64,000 bases of DNA, from positions 1 through 64,000 of the forward strand of contig CANHVU010000016.1 in the NCBI GenBank assembly GCA_947464275.1. The letters are read 5' to 3'. Shown piece by piece: positions 61,228 through 64,000 of the stretch (position 1 is its first letter; the number at the start of each line of letters is the position of its first letter). Both the position numbers and the translations under genes were made by a program. The stretch comes from Bacteroidota bacterium. Lineage in GTDB: Bacteria > Bacteroidota > Bacteroidia > UKL13-3. The notes under the pieces were generated by a model. It was not told the DNA's origin and searched no databases. It worked only from the letters and a program-made list of their open reading frames with translations.

Positions 61228-62600
61228 AAATTACCAAAACAGCATTTGTAGCTTTGGCTTTTATTGGGCTAAAATTAATTAATGCACAAAGCGCCAAAGC
61301 GCAACAAAAAGGAGAGCCATTTGAAGGAATAGATGCCTCTTGGCAAAACGGAAACGATAGAAGAGATTCGTCAGTATTTAAAAACATGCCTTTTTTCACT
61401 CCAAGTGTTTTGATGGATGTAAACTACACTTATGCATTCAATGATCCGATTGATAACACAGTAGTAGGCTCAACTGCTTTAGCCCGTAATAATGAAGTTC
61501 AACTATCAGCTTTGCATTTTGGTGGCGACTTTAATTATAAAAATGCTAGGGCTCGATTTATGACTCAGTTTGGGACTCGTTCCATTGTAGTTCCTCGTAA
61601 TGATTTAAGTCCGTACAGAGGTCAATACAAATTAGCCGATGTTTACCGTTATTTGAGTGAAGCTTATGCAGGTTATCATTTTGATAAGTGGAACGGTATA
61701 AATATTGATGCAGGTATGTTCATGTCATACATTGGTTTAAATTCTTATTATCAAGAAGAGAATTGGGAGTACCAAGCGTCATTTACTTCTGATAACACAC
61801 CATGGTTTTTTAACGGGGTTCGTTTCCAAATTCACCCAAACAAAAACTGGAAAATAGAACCTTGGATTATTAATGGCTGGCAAAGTTATGGTAAGTTTAA
61901 TGCAATGCCAGGTATTGGAGGAAACATAACTTATATGAGTTCGAATAGCAATTTAAAAGTATTAACCAATAACTATTATGGAACTGATGCTGGTGGTATT
62001 AAAGAACGCATGCGTTTCCATTCCGATAATAGTTTGTTGTTACGTTACTTTAATAAACCTGAATCGAAAGGAATCAATAAAATGGCTTTCTCATTAACTG
62101 GTGATTTTGGATTTGAAAAAGGTGGAGGAGTTAACGGATTATCAGACGGAAATACTACAGAAGGACCAGCTCAATATTTTGCAAGTGCTATGTTTTATAA
62201 CAGAATTTGGTTTGCAAAAAACAAAATTGCTTGGACAGTAGGAGGCGGTTATATGACCAATCCAGGAAGGTATTTGGTATTGTATCCAACTGGTCAAGCA
62301 AGCCCACTTCCAAATCCTAATGATCCAACAAAAACTGAAGGTGCGTTTCCTTTTAGTGCGAATCCTGGCGATAAATTTGAAGGTTTTGACTATTCAACTA
62401 ACATAGATTTTATGCCTAATCAAAGCATTACTTTTAGAATAGAATATGTTCACAGAGAATCAAGTGTTCCTTATTTTGCTGGAAAAGGCGGTGTTACTTC
62501 CCAAACAGGTTTCACAACCTCTACGTTAGATCCAAATTGGAGGCCTGATTTAGTAAAATCAGAAGATAGAATTATTTTAGCCATGTTATTTAGACTGTAA
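61224..62600 (+). CDS. Outer-membrane porin-like beta-barrel protein
   Basis: It has 458 residues with a signal peptide ending near residue 27 (QSAKAQQ). Many amphipathic strands with aromatic belts can be seen (VLMDVNYTYAFND, ARFMTQFGTRS, FDYSTNIDFMPNQSITFRIEYVHRES), and the chain ends LAMLFRL, fitting a barrel of about 16 or more strands. It resembles the porin often found with kdp potassium-transport loci in Bacteroidota (from memory; unverified). It is coupled to the upstream secreted protein and followed by the histidine kinase gene. Confidence 0.8.
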   Translation: MKITKTAFVALAFIGLKLINAQSAKAQQKGEPFEGIDASWQNGNDRRDSSVFKNMPFFTPSVLMDVNYTYAFNDPIDNTVVGSTALARNNEVQLSALHFGGDFNYKNARARFMTQFGTRSIVVPRNDLSPYRGQYKLADVYRYLSEAYAGYHFDKWNGINIDAGMFMSYIGLNSYYQEENWEYQASFTSDNTPWFFNGVRFQIHPNKNWKIEPWIINGWQSYGKFNAMPGIGGNITYMSSNSNLKVLTNNYYGTDAGGIKERMRFHSDNSLLLRYFNKPESKGINKMAFSLTGDFGFEKGGGVNGLSDGNTTEGPAQYFASAMFYNRIWFAKNKIAWTVGGGYMTNPGRYLVLYPTGQASPLPNPNDPTKTEGAFPFSANPGDKFEGFDYSTNIDFMPNQSITFRIEYVHRESSVPYFAGKGGVTSQTGFTTSTLDPNWRPDLVKSEDRIILAMLFRL

Positions 62601-62692
62601 CTCTTAATTTATTGAAGTTTAAAAAAAGTAAATTTATTTTTCATCTTGGATAATAAAATCGAATATTGAATAAAATATTTTAATTATTTATT

Positions 62693-64000
62693 TTGATCAA
62701 AATAAAAACAAAACTAACGCTTGGAATAGGCCTTTTATTTGCACTAATAATTATACTTGGTGCAGTAAGTGCGCGTTATGTAAATTTACTAAAAAGCGAT
62801 ACTGAAAATATATTGCGAGCCAACTACAATACTTTAGAATATACAGGTAAAATGTTGGTTTATTTGGATAGTAAGAATACAAATTTAATTGATTCGTTTG
62901 AAACAAATTTAAAACTTCAAGAAGCCAATATTACCGAAAAAGGCGAAAAAGAGAGTACTCAAATGGTTCGCAATGTTTTTGAGTTGCTTAAAATGAAACC
63001 CGACAGCGTGCAACTAAAAAGTAAGTTAAGACAACTTATTTACCAAGTTATGGATGTTAATATGAATGCCATTGAAAAGAAAAATTTAATGGCTAAAAAA
63101 ACAGCAGAAATAGCTACATTTTGGATAGCAGTTGCCAGTACTTTGTGTTTTATAATTGCATTAGGCTTGTTTATAAATTTACCATCATACATTGCTAATC
63201 CTATAAAACGACTTACTGATAGTATTAAGCAAATAGCTTCCGAAAACTATGATGAGCGAATACATTTTGATAACCATGGTGAATTTAAAGAGTTGGCGCA
63301 ATCGTTTAACTCTATGGCTGAAAAGTTACAGGAGTATAATGAAAGTAACTTAGCTAAAATTATGATGAGCAAAAAACGCATTGAAACGCTTATCAATAAT
63401 ATGAACGACCCAATCATAGGATTAGATGAAAACTGGGAAATTATTTTTGCTAACGAAGAGGCCATCAAAATAATTGGAATAGCTGAATCAAAATTAATTG
63501 GTTGCAATGCATTAAAACTTGCTGTACAAAATGACTTAATACGCTTATTGATTAAAAATTTGGAAATTGAAAGTGCTGAAAAACAGAAAATACTTAAAAT
63601 TTTTGCTAACAATAAAGAAAGTTATTTTGAAAAAGAAAATTTTAAAATAACCATTGTGCCAACGGGGGAACAAGTAGAAAAAACCATTGGACATGTAATT
63701 ATATTACGCAATGTTACTGAATACAAAGAGCTAGATTTTGCTAAAACTAACTTTATTTCAACTGTATCGCATGAGTTTAAAACGCCTATTGCTGCTATAA
63801 AAATGAGTTTACAATTATTGGATAATAATAAAGTTGGAGTGTTAAACGAAGAGCAAAAAAGCTTACTCAACAGCATTAACGATGATACCAATAGGTTGTT
63901 AAAAATTACAGGCGAATTGCTAAATATGACGCAAGTAGAAAGTGGTAATATTCAGTTAAATATTGCTCAAAATGATGCACAATCTATTTTACAATATGCC
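62693..64000 (+). CDS. HAMP/PAS sensor histidine kinase (3' end outside the window)
   Basis: The first 436 codons are in the window and the rest is cut off. I begin at a TTG at 62693 (MIKIKTKLTLGIG...), because the N-terminal membrane helix follows at once. Order: helix 1, a helical sensor region, helix 2 (near 145-165), HAMP (PIKRLTDSIKQIASENY), a PAS domain (LINNMNDPIIGLDENWEIIFANEEA) and HisKA with phospho-acceptor His360 (STVSHEFKTPIAAIKMSL). It should phosphorylate the sigma-54 regulator at 59178. Confidence 0.88.
   Translation, partial: MIKIKTKLTLGIGLLFALIIILGAVSARYVNLLKSDTENILRANYNTLEYTGKMLVYLDSKNTNLIDSFETNLKLQEANITEKGEKESTQMVRNVFELLKMKPDSVQLKSKLRQLIYQVMDVNMNAIEKKNLMAKKTAEIATFWIAVASTLCFIIALGLFINLPSYIANPIKRLTDSIKQIASENYDERIHFDNHGEFKELAQSFNSMAEKLQEYNESNLAKIMMSKKRIETLINNMNDPIIGLDENWEIIFANEEAIKIIGIAESKLIGCNALKLAVQNDLIRLLIKNLEIESAEKQKILKIFANNKESYFEKENFKITIVPTGEQVEKTIGHVIILRNVTEYKELDFAKTNFISTVSHEFKTPIAAIKMSLQLLDNNKVGVLNEEQKSLLNSINDDTNRLLKITGELLNMTQVESGNIQLNIAQNDAQSILQYA

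Overview
The window comes from an AT-rich member of the Bacteroidota. No rRNA or tRNA gene is present to place it more finely. The assignment rests on several things: promoters of the TANNTTTG type in front of many genes, little use of Shine-Dalgarno sites, a BY-kinase with a Tyr-Gly tail, DUF1573, head-GIN, SOUL and nucleoid-associated (PF04245) families, and many secreted or outer-membrane barrel proteins. Gene density is high and most of the window is chromosomal core with accessory patches.

Layout. 1-4.7 kb: an SDR oxidoreductase, then a two-gene capsule export operon (Wza-like lipoprotein plus Wzc-like tyrosine autokinase). 4.9-6.5 kb: two tandem paralogous barrel proteins. 6.6-13.2 kb: housekeeping genes on the minus strand (fabD, queD, pdxH, a fused double D-Ala-D-Ala ligase, a membrane protein and a DUF2156-like protein). 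13.3-18.6 kb: a head-GIN/barrel fusion, a nucleoid-associated protein, two unknown genes and a DUF2130 protein. 18.9-20.9 kb: a Fic gene and a secreted unknown protein, bracketed by imperfect direct repeats of about 80 bp. 20.9-28.7 kb: PaaG-like, Ppx/GppA and PaaI-like genes, an EEP nuclease, dnaN, a PhoD-like phosphatase, a cytochrome-b5-like protein, a second EEP protein and a SOUL heme-binding protein. 28.9-36.2 kb: rpsA, DinB, a lipoprotein, a B12-binding radical SAM protein, an acyltransferase and a GH53 galactanase. 36.2-37.0 kb: a REP-associated tyrosine transposase (RAYT) flanked on both sides by copies of a palindromic repeat. 37.0-45.8 kb: a GAF histidine kinase, a possible nuclease-fold protein, trhO, a decayed SRPBCC gene, DUF1573, two MFS transporters, recX and a bifunctional nuclease. 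46.0-59.1 kb: a surface polysaccharide locus in two convergent halves (export and chain-length proteins, polymerase, glycosyltransferase | flippase, perosamine-synthase-like aminotransferase, acetyltransferase, three glycosyltransferases, second polymerase). 59.2-64 kb: a sigma-54 response regulator, a small secreted protein, a porin-like barrel and a HAMP/PAS histidine kinase cut by the window end.

How they work together. The 46-59 kb locus can make, flip, polymerise and export a glycan that probably contains an N-acylated 4-amino-4-deoxy sugar. It has no tyrosine kinase of its own, while the 1.3-4.6 kb pair has one, so the two sets may cooperate or serve different glycans. The most distinctive system is the RAYT with its family of GTTGGTG...CACCAAC hairpins; one copy lies 7.5 kb away, and a related second family sits at 0.14 and 8.1 kb.
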